A stretch of 64,000 nucleotides of DNA from positions 159,001 through 223,000 of the forward strand of contig BROG01000468.1 in assembly GCA_030159075.1 (NCBI GenBank), written 5' to 3'. The notes under the pieces were generated by a model, which searched no databases, was not told the origin of the DNA, and was given only the letters and a program-made list of their open reading frames with translations. This DNA comes from Atrina japonica. Taxonomy: Eukaryota > Mollusca > Bivalvia > Pterioida > Pinnidae. A program made the position numbers and the translations under genes. How positions within the stretch are numbered: position 1 is the first letter of the stretch; each line of letters opens with the position of its first letter. Positions 1 to 19,257 of this stretch are shown here, one piece after another.

Positions 1-114
1 TACAATTTATGTGTTTGAAAATATGAAGAGGTTGGAATTTTTAACTACTGCTAAATGGTTCATTTATTTTATTCAAGTTATCTATTTTAGTCATGATTAA
101 CATCACCATACCAA

Positions 115-400
115 AATGTTAAGGTATGAACTTGAGTAAAGGTCATGACACACCGCCTTACTGACAACAACTGTTGTGTGAATTTTGAAAATATTGCCTT
201 CTGTGGTGTGCGAAATCTGTTCTGGACAAAACAAAAATGGCAAATTGTCACTGTGACCTTGACCTTTGAGATATGACCTTGAGTCAAGGTCATGACACAC
301 CACCTATACATGAACAACTTGTAAGTAAAGTGTGAATTTATTTTGATATGGCATAAAGAAGTTATGGACTGGACAAGTGGAATGACAGACAGACAGACAT
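115..400. repeat. Two-copy ~140-bp repeat with clustered AGGTCA half-sites
   Basis: Two diverged copies of a unit share AAGGTCATGACACACC (about 138-154 and 285-301), followed by a similar 'gaacaact...gtgtgaattt' stretch. A GACAGACAGACAGAC run follows near 388-400. The unit carries several TGACCT/AGGTCA hexamers on both strands, including TCAAGGTCA near 284-292. No open frame in it looks like a protein. It is probably a dispersed repeat fragment. Confidence 0.5.
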
Positions 401-430
401 CATTATACCGTTATATGTCCCTCCGAAAGA

Positions 431-1489
431 TTATGGGACCCCATTTTACTTTTTAATACCAGTTAGTGATATCACTCTTTCGAATAGGTGATATCACTTA
501 TTCAATAAGTGATATCACTTATTCGAATGAGTGATATCACCCACTGGAATACCGAATAAGTGATATCACCTATTTGAATATGTGATATCTCCTATTTGAA
601 AGAGTGATATCACTTATACAAAGTAATATCACCTATTTGTATAAGTGATATCACTCTTTCAAATAGGTGATATCACTTTATACGTTTTATAGGTGATATC
701 ATCAATTCGAATAGGTGATATCACTTTACAAAATCAATAAGTAATATCACTCATTTGAATAAGTGATATCACTTATTCAAATTTGGAAACAGTTAAAAAC
801 CTTATGCTCCCTATTTCTTCCATAAATGTAGATCTGCAGTGAATATCACTAGGTAGAACAAAGCGCAAAAGACGATATTACGGTATCGTGATAAAGGTGC
901 AGCATTGTAGAATCGGAATCATCTCCCATGTCTGTTGTAGGATTTGGACAGAGTTCAGTATTCAAATCAGACAGAGCTGCCGAAACCATACCGCCCACTT
1001 TTTCTGCATTTCTGCACAAAATTGTTTTAAAAGTGGTTGAACTTAAAACACCCTATATAATTCTTTGGACCAAATGTATGGAAACAAAAAAAATTATAAT
1101 GCCCAAGATGACACAAGTCATTTTTTGTTAGACCCAGGAATATATTTTATTTTTGTGTAGGGAGCATTCATTGGCATTGATTCATTAGTGATATCACCTA
1201 TTAGAATAAGTGATATCACTTTACAAAACGAATAGGTAATATCACTTAGTCAAATAAGTGATATCACTTATTCGAGTAGGTGATATCACTCATTCAATTG
1301 AAAAGGTGATATCTTCCATTCGGAGAGGTGATATCACTCATTCGTATAAGTGATATCACTTAAGATTTTATAAAAGTGATATCACCTATTCAAATGAGTG
1401 AAATCACATAATCGGATAAGTGATATTACCTATATTCCAAAGAGTGATATCACTAACTGGTATTAAAATGTAAAACGGCACCCCCATAA
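431..1489. mobile_element. Foldback-type element with phased GTGATATCAC palindrome arrays
   Basis: The outer ends are inverted copies: TTATGGG...TTTTAATACCAGTTAGTG on the left (431-468) matches the reverse complement of 1451-1489. Inside each end is an array of the 10-bp palindrome GTGATATCAC. Perfect copies start at 466, 488, 509, 531, 560, 604, 645, 667, 715 and 763 on the left, and at 1188, 1210, 1258, 1280, 1328, 1350, 1376 and 1444 on the right. One-to-two-base variants at 582, 623, 693, 741, 1236, 1306, 1398 and 1420 fill the gaps. Start-to-start spacing is mostly 22 bp, sometimes 26. The ~390-bp centre has no recognisable protein; the 67-codon frame at 928-1131 resembles nothing I know. 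A non-autonomous foldback DNA transposon is the likely identity. The superfamily is unknown. Confidence 0.75.
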
Positions 1490-1567
1490 AAGATGAGCAT
1501 ATAAAAAGGACTGAAAACAATTCTATTACTCTAATGAAAATATATCAACAAGCAAAATATCCAATAC

Positions 1568-10179
<8,612 letters not shown>

Positions 10180-11125
10180 TTATATGAATTTAGATCCTCT
10201 TTGGTTTGAATTGTCTCCCTTTGTCTGGAAAAATGAAACTTTACAAATTCAGGTTAGCTCAAGACAGGTACTTGTAGAGGTGACAATTGCATTTTGATAA
10301 TTAGCCATTTAGACCACATTGAACAATTTGTCCATCATATGGAGGCCTCCAGTTTTTAATGGTGGGGAGAGAACCCGGATACAATGTACCGCCATTCGGC
10401 CATGATACTTGATACTTGGTATAGTGTTATTATGTTAACATAACTTTTAATGTCAGGACAGACACAAGATCGAAATGGTGTTTTTTATGTACATGTAATC
10501 TTTATCACCTTAATGATTAATTACATACACGTAATGTACATCTTAACGACTTAGTTTAATTATGTACACTTAATATTTATCACTTTAACAACTGTATACT
10601 AGTTTATTTTATACAGATGTGTCATAGAGAAAAAAAAATATCAGTTAATTGTTAAATGATAAGTTGATATAACTTTAATCACATGGTTATGATCATTGTA
10701 TACCTTAACTCAGATTTCTGAAGTTTTCATCAAACGAGCAATAATTTCCATTCTCTAATCTATGTGCTTCATGTTCCCACCTTATGATTTATATAGGTAC
10801 CAGAGGTATTATCCAAAACGTGAGAACATGATTCTTACAGATCTACCTTATCATCCATGAGTAATCCTATTGATGGTTTCCCTGTTGGAAAACACCCTAC
10901 ATTTATACAATTTATGAAATGCATTTTTCAATTGAAGCCGCCAAGACCAAAATATTGTTATACATGGGATGTGTCTATTGCATTGGCGGATTTTATTTTT
11001 ACCATTATACTCTTGCGATAGAATTGACATTAAAAGCGACTGTTAACAATTCTTGTGCACAATTAATATGCAAATATACTGCCCTGTCGGATAGAAATTT
11101 AATATCGATGAAACGATGTTTATAA
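10180..11125. other. Upstream flank of the VWA-cache gene
   Basis: No convincing coding exon. The likely promoter and 5' UTR of the VWA-cache gene lie here, but no TATA box or other element is distinct. About 10,320-10,390 resembles part of a SINE core (AGAGAACCCGGATACAATGT, inverse of the core at 32.9 kb). Confidence 0.4.
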
Positions 11126-11498
11126 GCACACGATTTTATTTGTTATATTTGTTATATATCGATGATCTATGTAGTTTGTTGCATAATACATAAGCCATCA
11201 TTACTCAAGTTAAGCCAAATGTCTGACCCGATTTTTAGTTACTTTTTTGTAAAATATAATTTTACCGAATTAAAGAGTATCCAGTATTCTGAGTGTATTA
11301 TACCTCATTAAAACTTACGATTGCCATCAACTCGTATCAGTACTTTCAGTACTTTGATTTTTTTATATTAATATCATGACGTCTGGAATCCAGGGAAAGG
11401 TTTCCCAGAGCTTTTCAAATTAGTCCTATCGAAATTTTCGCGCAACAAACTACATAGTTCAGCGATATGTAATAAATGTAACAAATAAAATCTTGTGC
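11126..11498. mobile_element. MITE-like element with 57-bp inverted ends
   Basis: GCACACGATTTTATTTGTTA at 11126 and onwards to GTAGTTTGTTGC (11182) is matched by the reverse complement of 11442-11498. The centre (~260 bp) has no coding potential. Confidence 0.7.
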
Positions 11499-12570
11499 GG
11501 CGAAAACAATTAAGAATTATACTCTTCCCTTTTACCCGAAATCTTGGATCCATCCTGGATTTGTATATTTTAGATTTTATGGATTTGGACTACTAGCTGG
11601 CTTTGTACAAATGTATTATGGGTTGTGTTTGCCCTACATATCGGTAAAAATGATGTTTGCGGATTTTTTTCAGCATGTATGAATATGACAATTTATTTGT
11701 AGACAAAATTTGCATTGGATCAAAATGTATACGATATTCTCCTGTGATATTAGGCTATCAACTAAGATCTGAAAATTTTGCTACAAATTTCTTTTCAGAA
11801 GGGTATCCAATATGATTTACTAGCAAATTACTAAGCGTTTTTTGTGTCTGGATGCAGAAAAATGCTTCTAGCAATGCCTCTCCAAATCTAAAAAATTATT
11901 GTTTTTAATAGATGCATTAAACATGACCCCCTAATGAAATATTGCCTAAAAATTAATCAAAATCTTAAAATCATATGCAGTGACCAAGGACAGCGTGCCC
12001 ATAACGTTCATAAAATAGGTGTGAAACCTTTATTTTTTCTATAAAAGGTCGGCGAATAATTTTTAATTTATAACCACTCAAACTTTAAACCTCAGTCGGC
12101 TTCTGATGATGTATGCATTGCATCACAATAAGTAGAATTCAATGTCACCAGCCTAAAAAACATCCACCTATTAAAACAATTCTAAATCCCCATATTTATT
12201 GCCTAATTAAAAGGCATATAAAACAATGAAAACGGATCGCATACACAGTATCCTGCTTTACTGTACGTACTATACATAATTTTCTGTTATTGTAAAAGTT
12301 AATACTCACCCCCTTTCAAAAAAATCCTGGATCCACCCTGTATTGTGTTACCATATATAAAGTTATAATCCTGTAATAATGAATTGAATCTTATAGAGTT
12401 ATCATACAAACTTGTTGTTTCAGTAGCTTTAGTTTCTGGGGATAGAGGTCAATCAATAGCTTTACTTGACCTGAATTATTTGTCTATATTGTCTACCAAA
12501 GCCGTTTTTATTATTCGTGAACATACAAAACCTTCTCGTCCAGAAAAACTGACAAGAAAACTTGTGTTAC
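11499..12570. other. Gene-free stretch
   Basis: AT-rich sequence with no recognisable exon, RNA gene or repeat unit that I can define. Confidence 0.4.
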
Positions 12571-12574
12571 CTGG

Positions 12575-14063
12575 CTTTAAAGGAACATGATCGACGGTTT
12601 ACGTCCAATGGAGTAGTTATTTTTGTTTTCAATGATAAATAAATGTGCTTTACAAAATCCTTCTATAAACTTATTATCTCTCTTTAATTATGCTTCTAAA
12701 TGATTCACTGTTTTCTAGCAATTTGAATTTGAAGATTAAAAAAATATTTTTACTCGTTTGTTTGTTTAAATGCTGTTTAACGTCCCACTCAAGAATTTTT
12801 CACTCATATGGAGATGTCACCAAATGCCGGTGAAGGGCTTCAAAGTTTGACCTTTGCTAGGCACTTACGGCCATTGAGCAGTGAGCGTTCTTTAACGTGC
12901 CGACACCTACTGTGACACGGGACCTCGGTTTTCACTGTCTCATCCGAAGGACAGGAAACCAAACTGCCGCCGGCGGGACTCGAACTCACAACCTCACGAT
13001 CAAGAGTCAAGCGCGCTGCCGACTGAGCCAGGCTCGATTTTTACTCGTAACGTCAATAAATACACAGATTTGCGTAATATTCGAGGCACCCTCAAATGAA
13101 TAAGTTCAACATATGGGTTATTTAATCTCGTATACATCACAACTCGTACCTAAGTGATCTGGTTGACTCGTACCCATGTTTTAGCTGACTCGTGCCCATC
13201 GATTAATTCATTCGTGTCCATCGCCTGTTTGGTATTGAAATGACATCTGTGGAAATGAATTGGCTTCAGAAGTACATCGCTGACAGAGGTATAATCCAAT
13301 TCACAAAACGTGACAGGCGGATTAATCTCTTGATTATCTTGCGGATGATTCTACTCAATTTTCGGTACAATCCTTATGGGAAAAAACTTCAACCGTAGGC
13401 ATGACTTAGCCAAAGGGGATACGAGTTTTGATGGGCACGAATTGAGATGGGTCCGAGTTTACCAACATTCCACAAAGAAGTAAACACGTTGCCATACAGG
13501 TAGCAAATGAACAAAACACAAAGGACAGAAAAAGAAGGGAGATAGAATCGATAAAGAAATTGTGCTATGCGCTTATGAACAGAAATAGAGCGTTGAAATG
13601 TTTTGAGAAAGGAAATGAAGCTGAAACAAGAATAATAATTCACGACCCTTCTTTCAATTTCCCCTGAAGAAACCTCAATCTGTCAAGGCTATTTATATCA
13701 CACTTCTGTTCAATCGTGGAGTCTCAAACTGGTCGGAGAATACCAATACTTTCTATTGTTTTTATCTATTTATCTTGGAAGTGATAAAAGTATATGAATA
13801 GAAATACAATATTTTTATTTAGAAAAATGAATAATTGCAGTTTTCGGTGAAATACTTTCCACAATTACATTCATGTTTGACATGTTTTACGTATCGATGT
13901 AACAGCAGTGACCAGTACACGTGCGATCGCTAATTAGGGGTGTTTGTATCATGTTGTTTTGATCATTTTCTGACTAACTGCAGTGTATGTGTGCACTAGT
14001 TTTGATTAATATGCCTTTAAATTGTATATTGTATGATTCAGAGAACTTTTTACGATATTTCAT
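12575..14063 (-). mobile_element. TTTAAAG-terminated element family, copy 1 (inverted, one end truncated)
   Basis: Reverse-complement homologue of 23,845-24,605 plus 26,170-26,757. Shared landmarks include ACTCGTACCCAT/ATGGGCACGA motifs, CTCAAACTGGTCGGAGAATA and CACCCCTAATTAG-type sequence. Its outer end reads CTTTAAAGGAACATGATCG, a diverged form of the family end. The inner end stops at 14,063, where the satellite begins. A SINE is inserted at 12,757. The short frames it shares with the other copy (FTSLWNVG-x-LGPISIRAH) reflect DNA homology only. Confidence 0.65.
12757..13037 (-). mobile_element. tRNA-derived SINE, copy S1
   Basis: 281 bp on the minus strand. The tRNA-like head (GCCTGGCTCAGTCGGCAGCG, B box GAGTTCGAGTC) is at the right end and the AAAC-type tail at the left. 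It is flanked by TTTTTACTCG (12747-12756 and 13038-13047). The homologous element at 26.5 kb has one TTTTTACTCG site and no SINE, so the empty site is preserved. Confidence 0.9.
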
Positions 14064-14085
14064 GTCAATTGGTTATCTGACAACT

Positions 14086-14920
14086 ACAGGTCGGGCACAT
14101 ATATTTCCCGAGAACAGATACACTAGTATATTTTATAACACCGTCACACACATGCACCAGTATATTACCTGTCAATTGGTAAACTGATGACTACAGGTGG
14201 GACACTTGTTTTTCCCGGGTACACATACACCAGTATATTACCTATAAAATAGTAACTCCGGGTACACATACACCAGTATATTACCTGTCAATTGGTAAAC
14301 TGATGACTACAGGTGGGACACTTGTTTTTCCCGGGTACACATACACCAGTATATTACCTATAAAATAGTAACTCCGGGTACACATACACCAGTATATTAC
14401 CTGTCAATTGGTAAACTGATGACTACAGGTGGAACACTTGTTTTTCCCGAGTACACATACACCAGTATATATTACCTGTAAACTGGCAACTACAGGTCGG
14501 GCACTTGTTTTCCCGGGTACACATACACCAGTATATAACCTATAAAATAGTAACTCCGGGTACACATACACCAGTATATTACCTGTCAATTGGTAAACTG
14601 ATGACTACAGGTGGGACACTTGTTTTTCCCGAGTACACATAAACCAGTATATTACCTATAAAATAGTAACTCCGGGTACACATACACCAGTATATTACCT
14701 GTCAATTGGTAAACTGATGACTACAGGTGGAACACTTGTTTTTCCCGAGTACACATACACCAGTATATATTACCTGTAAACTGGCAACTACAGGTCGGGC
14801 ACTTGTTTTCCTGGGTACACATAGACCAGTATATTACCTATTAACTGGTGACTCCGGGTACATTTACACCAGTATAATTATTGTCTATTAACTGCCGACT
14901 ACAGGTCGGACACTTGTATT
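14086..14920. repeat. Higher-order satellite, 116-bp period
   Basis: Alternating ~72-bp and ~44-bp subunits, both beginning CCGGGTACACATACACCAGT, repeat every 116 bp (CTGTCAATTGG at 14169, 14285 and 14400). Units differ by a few bases. A simpler 44-bp form occurs at 22,505-22,700. Confidence 0.88.
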
Positions 14921-14923
14921 TAA

Positions 14924-15753
14924 GAAAGGCCGTTTGGGTCACAAACGGGATGAACTTACGCGATGACCACTTTCACGTTAAAACTCAATTTTAACGCGAT
15001 AAAACATACTTTTTGCATGCAAATAGTGGTTTTTAAGGTGAAAGAGGATATTTCAAAGCGTTGGTGTTGATTTTGAAGTTTTGAAGTAATGAAATAGCGC
15101 CAGATATCGAGACGCATTTTCATTGCAACAAAAGTTTGTCCAGAAAATACCGACATAGTCTATTGATTTCTATATTATTTGAAAATCTAAAAATGTACCT
15201 TTACTCCCACAATAGTTCAATTAAAAATACTGGCTCGTTTAATAAATATCGGTGACTGAATTGGACATAACGGTTTTTTTCTGTCCGGGAAATGGCAACT
15301 CCGAGATCGACTCACAGTCATTTGGTCACGTTTTTAGGTACTAAACGTTGACATTTTACATCTTACATGTGCAGATACTCCCAGCATATGCATCTAGATT
15401 ATCAGATAAAATCTAAAGATTTTTATTATTTCGTTTAATAAATATTGTTAATACAAATTTAACTTATTATCCTATTCAGTACATTTCTGATTGTTCTTTT
15501 TATAATGTAAGAAGCGTTCTGATTGGCTGCTTCCTCTCGGTCACAATACAATAATGCATGCAAGTGTTTGATTATGATCAACGCAAGCAAAAAAAACTTA
15601 CGCAATGAAATGGGTTTTGCATACAAAATTGTCTTTCACGTTAAAAGTCACTACTTGCATGCAAAAAGTATGTTTTAACGCGTTAAAACTTATTTTTAAC
15701 GTGACAGTTGTCATCGCGTAAGTCCATCATGTTTGTGACCCAAACGGCCTTTC
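14924..15753. mobile_element. MITE-like element with GAAAGGCCGTTTGGGTC termini
   Basis: The left end, GAAAGGCCGTTTGGGTCACA, with inner CGCGATGACCACTTTCACGT, is mirrored at the right end (15,595-15,753). Related motifs ACGTTAAAA and TGCATGCAAAAAGT repeat in both arms. It interrupts the satellite just after CACTTGTATTT. No transposase frame was seen. Confidence 0.7.
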
Positions 15754-15900
15754 ATACACCAACGCGTTTAAATATCCTTTTTCACGTTAAAAATCACTAT
15801 TTGCATGCAAAAAGTGTGTTTTGACGCGTTAAAAGTGAATTTTAACGTGAAAGTGGTCATCGCGTACGTTCATCCCGTTTGTGACCCAAACGGCCTTTCA
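15754..15900. mobile_element. Second, partial end of the same MITE family
   Basis: A further copy of the right arm (TTCACGTTAAAAATCACTAT onwards to CAAACGGCCTTTCA) directly follows the first. This is either a tandem partial copy or a nested insertion remnant. Confidence 0.65.
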
Positions 15901-15901
15901 T

Positions 15902-16929
15902 ATACATCTTACCTTGTTTCCCGAATTTCCCTGCATCTACACTCGTCTAGGAATATATTCTTTTTGATTATCGCGAATAAGACACAATATGATTATGGAA
16001 AATTGCCCGGATATGATTATTTGCAATACACATATTAAATGAATCGGGAATTACCCGACATTGTACACATCTTACCCAGGTGCTTTTATCTATACATAAA
16101 CAACGATCTAAACATTTAACGCTGTCTGTGTAATTGATGATCACTGATCCGTTAAAACATTCTATCTAAAAATCGTCAAAATTACAGGATCTGCATACGT
16201 ATATTTTTTTCATATCCGTTAAAAACAAAATATATATATTACTAATGCTACGGTTCGATCACCATGGATTACATGGTCGTAGAACTGCCGATTTCTCCAT
16301 GCATGAATGATTTTAACTTTTCAAGAATCAACAAAAAAAATAAAAAAAAAACACGAGCCGGCCTGGCTAGGTCGGTAGCGCGCTCGACACTGGATCGTGA
16401 GGTCGTGAGTTCGAGTCCCGCTGGCGACAGGTTGGTTTCGGATGAGACAGTAAAAACTGGAGGTCCCGTGTCACAGTAAGTGTCGGCACGTTAAAGAACC
16501 CTCACTGCTCAATGGCCGTACGTGCCGAGCATAGGCCAAAATTTGAAGCCCTTCACCGGCATTTGGTGACGTCTCCATATAAGTGAAATATTCTTGAGTG
16601 GGACGTTAAACAACAATAAACAAACAAACAAACAAACAAAAAACACGCGTTTGTAATAAATTTCGGTTTGCTCAATCAAACATGCACATCAGTACAGATG
16701 CACTCAAGAAAGCAATCTGGCAGAGACATTATGTGTTATATATGTCTCTAATATTAATAATCTACAAAAATAATATTGAAACCACTTTTTATAAGCAATG
16801 ATACAAAGCACGTATATTTGATTATATTTTCTCTGAATTGTAACACTTCATTGTAACATATATTTGTTATACTGCACTTAATGAGATCCTTCAAAATCTT
16901 ACAAGTTCTTACAAGTGTGCAGTTATTAA
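15902..16929 (+). repeat. Direct duplication, copy 1
   Basis: Closely matches 23,110-23,809 in the same orientation. Both copies contain ACATCTTACCTTGTTTCCCG, the CACTCGTCTAGGAATATATT stretch and GTTCACCATGGATTACATGG-like sequence. This copy has gained a SINE at 16,356. No protein is recognisable. Confidence 0.8.
16356..16638 (+). mobile_element. tRNA-derived SINE, copy S2
   Basis: Head GCCGGCCTGGCTAGGTCGGT with B box GAGTTCGAGTC, body with CTTCACCGGCATTTGGTGAC, tail GACGTTAAACAACAATAAAC then (AAAC)n. It is flanked by AAAAACACG on both sides. The duplicate at 23,536 lacks it, an internal empty-site control. Confidence 0.92.
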
Positions 16930-17125
16930 TTTAAAGCCCCATGACCGGCTAATATTGAACTACATGAATATCGTAAAATGTTCTCCGATTCACACATTAT
17001 ACAATTTAAAGATATACTGATCAAAACTAGTGCGCATATATGTTATATTAAAAGTTTACTTTGATAAGTTTAACTTATCTATAACATATATACTGCAATT
17101 AGTCAGAAAATAATTGCGGTAACGT
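16930..17125 (+). mobile_element. TTTAAAG-terminated element family, copy 2 (5' fragment)
   Basis: Starts TTTAAAGCCCCATGACCGGC and follows copy 3 through ACTAGTGCGCATATA and AATTAGTCAGAAAA. A ~45-bp self-complementary insertion (TATATGTTAT ... ATAACATATA) interrupts it, and the similarity ends near 17,125. Confidence 0.65.
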
Positions 17126-17240
17126 CTTCGTTTGTCTCTTCATACGATTTACTTCGTTTCATTTCATCTTGTAAATCCTTTGTCCAAGGCAACTTTACCC
17201 GATCCTTTATCCGCCAATCGGATGACAATATCCTTATTTT

Positions 17241-17327
<87 letters not shown>

Positions 17328-18376
17328 TTATTTATTAAACATTATATTTTAGCTAATTTGATATAGCCTTAATTGTTTTCTATATCTGTTTTATTATATA
17401 ATAGTGCTATCTTCCGAATAAGTCTCACTGCGATAGTACGGAGGACTGTTATAGCTATAATAATTATAAGGTACTGTGTAATCCGTGATATAATTGTATA
17501 TACTTGATGTTGTATATCATTCAATATTTATACAAGTATTCGCGTACATTAGGTAAGGTTCCTAACTTATTGATTGTACATATTATGATATATTCTATCT
17601 TCCTAATAAGTCCCTCTGCCAGAATATGGAGGACTGTAGTGACAATAACACTTATATGGAATAAGAAGGGCAAAGGACCGTTGTGTAAATAAATTTGGAT
17701 AATTTTGACAAAAGCCGGGATTGAAGGGTTATATTTTAATATATTATGCTATTGTTATAATTTTTTTCAGCATACCCTTCATTATTTTCTATATCTATTT
17801 TGATGCTTCAGAGAGTCACCCCGCTTCTTCAGATGAACATCTTTCTAGATCCACTTTTGTTTATTGTTTGTAGTAATTGACTAAATCATTTTATATATGT
17901 TCTTTCTATTTGGTAAAATATTGTATATAATTTATAATTATTTGGTAGTAATTCCCCTTTCCTAATTTTTCAATGATATATACCGGCTGGATATTTTGTA
18001 ACTCATGGTATGCATACAGTTATTTATCACATATAATTTCTTTTAAGTTTTCTATTTGTTTGATAATCCATTGGCAAAATATCTGGTAAATGTATACTTA
18101 TATAGGTCTTCTAATGTACGCGGTAACATGCATGTGTCGTTAACGGTATGATGTCATTGCTCGTGACGTAATCGGTAAACATCGATATACATTTGCACTT
18201 TAGCTTTGTATTGTGCAGACTTAATGCTATGTACTGATATACATATTGTCGTCTTTCACTTGATAAAGGTCGAGTGGCCGAAAATTTGTGAAATTTGAGT
18301 GTTTTCTGGGTTTTTTTTTTTTGCATACTGATACTCCCTTTGGATGACATTAAATTTTATTGGAATATATGAAAAT

Positions 18377-18380
<4 letters not shown>
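17126..18380. other. Gene-free stretch with (TA)n at 17,243-17,322
   Basis: A pure TA run of ~80 bp, a short direct similarity (ATCTTCCGAATAAGTC near 17,410 and ATCTTCCTAATAAGTC near 17,597, each followed by 'ggaggactgt'), and otherwise featureless AT-rich DNA. Confidence 0.5.
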
Positions 18381-18381
<1 letters not shown>

Positions 18382-18462
<81 letters not shown>

Positions 18463-18478
18463 TATATACTATATATAT
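18382..18478. repeat. (TA)n microsatellite upstream of LINE relic
   Basis: A TA run immediately in front of the LINE-derived open frames. Confidence 0.93.
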
Positions 18479-18480
18479 GC

Positions 18481-18848
18481 TTTGTTCCTCATCAACAAGT
18501 CAAAGATCAACAAATAATTCCAACACTGTAAACTATGGTAGGTCTGTTTCAAATGGAAAAATTGTTGGTTTTACACAAAAGAAGAGGCGTAAAATCATGA
18601 GGTTATACATTTACGGAATAAACAAAAAACTGTCATCAGAAAGTGATATGCGCGATTTCTTACAGAGCAACAACATTGAATTCATGTACTTAAGATACTT
18701 TGAAAGAGACTGGAAGAGAACCGCTTCTGCACAGTTGAATGTAGTAGATAGTGCTGACTGTCGGGCTGACGACCCATTATTCTGGCCAGAAGAGAATCGA
18801 GTGCGTCCCTGGTTACCACGTGAAGATTTTCTAAGAGAACATGAATAA
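18481..18848 (+). pseudogene. LINE ORF1-like C-terminal fragment
   Basis: The frame ends in FWPENRVRPWLPREDF-type sequence (FWPEENRVRPWLPREDFLRE), a basic, Trp-rich tail seen before the endonuclease ORF of such LINEs. It overlaps the next start codon by a few bases (ATGAATAA). Confidence 0.6.
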
Positions 18849-19257
18849 AAACAAACTGAATGTAATGTGCTGGAATATTGAAGGAGTCATGGCGGGTACA
18901 CCATATCTTCTTCACTGTCTAAGCACATATGATGTAGATATATGTGGTATACCAGAACACTGGCTTCGTGAACACCACATATCCTCCCTTAAAACATTTA
19001 GAAATTGTGGATATAATTATATCACCAAGCTAGTGTACGAAATAGATCCATTTCGTTACAAATGTAATATTAGAGGTGGTATGGCTAATTTGTTTAAATG
19101 TGATACTTTCATTATTCAAGAAATAACTGTAGATAGTCCAAGAATTGTTGGTATAGAAATACAGGTCCCAAATAAACAGTATATTCATATTTTTGCAGCA
19201 TGTATGCCTGCCTCTTCGAGGTCAGTAGATGTTTTTATTGAGCAGGTGCTCTTTTAG
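18841..19257 (+). pseudogene. LINE endonuclease domain, truncated
   Basis: Starts MNKNKLNVMCWNIEGV, the W-N-I/V-x-G strand of apurinic-type LINE endonucleases, followed by DVDICGIPEHWLREHH, where PEHW replaces the usual ETW/EHW catalytic strand. A stop at 19,255 breaks the frame; a later frame (19,447-19,950) has SEHHPIICSL, the catalytic S-D/E-H strand. Confidence 0.75.

Noticed and set aside
466..772. CRISPR-like spaced palindromes
   Set aside because: The spacers are similar to one another and the host is an animal; no cas genes.
928..1131. Transposase-like ORF inside the foldback element
   Set aside because: Sixty-seven codons with no motif; typical chance ORF length.
14160..14800. Hammerhead ribozyme in the satellite (CTGATGA present in each unit)
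   Set aside because: No paired GAAA core or matching stems occur at the right distance.
18360..18848. A 162-codon protein starting in the TA run
   Set aside because: The N-terminal Ile-Tyr part is microsatellite; only the C-terminal part is LINE-derived.
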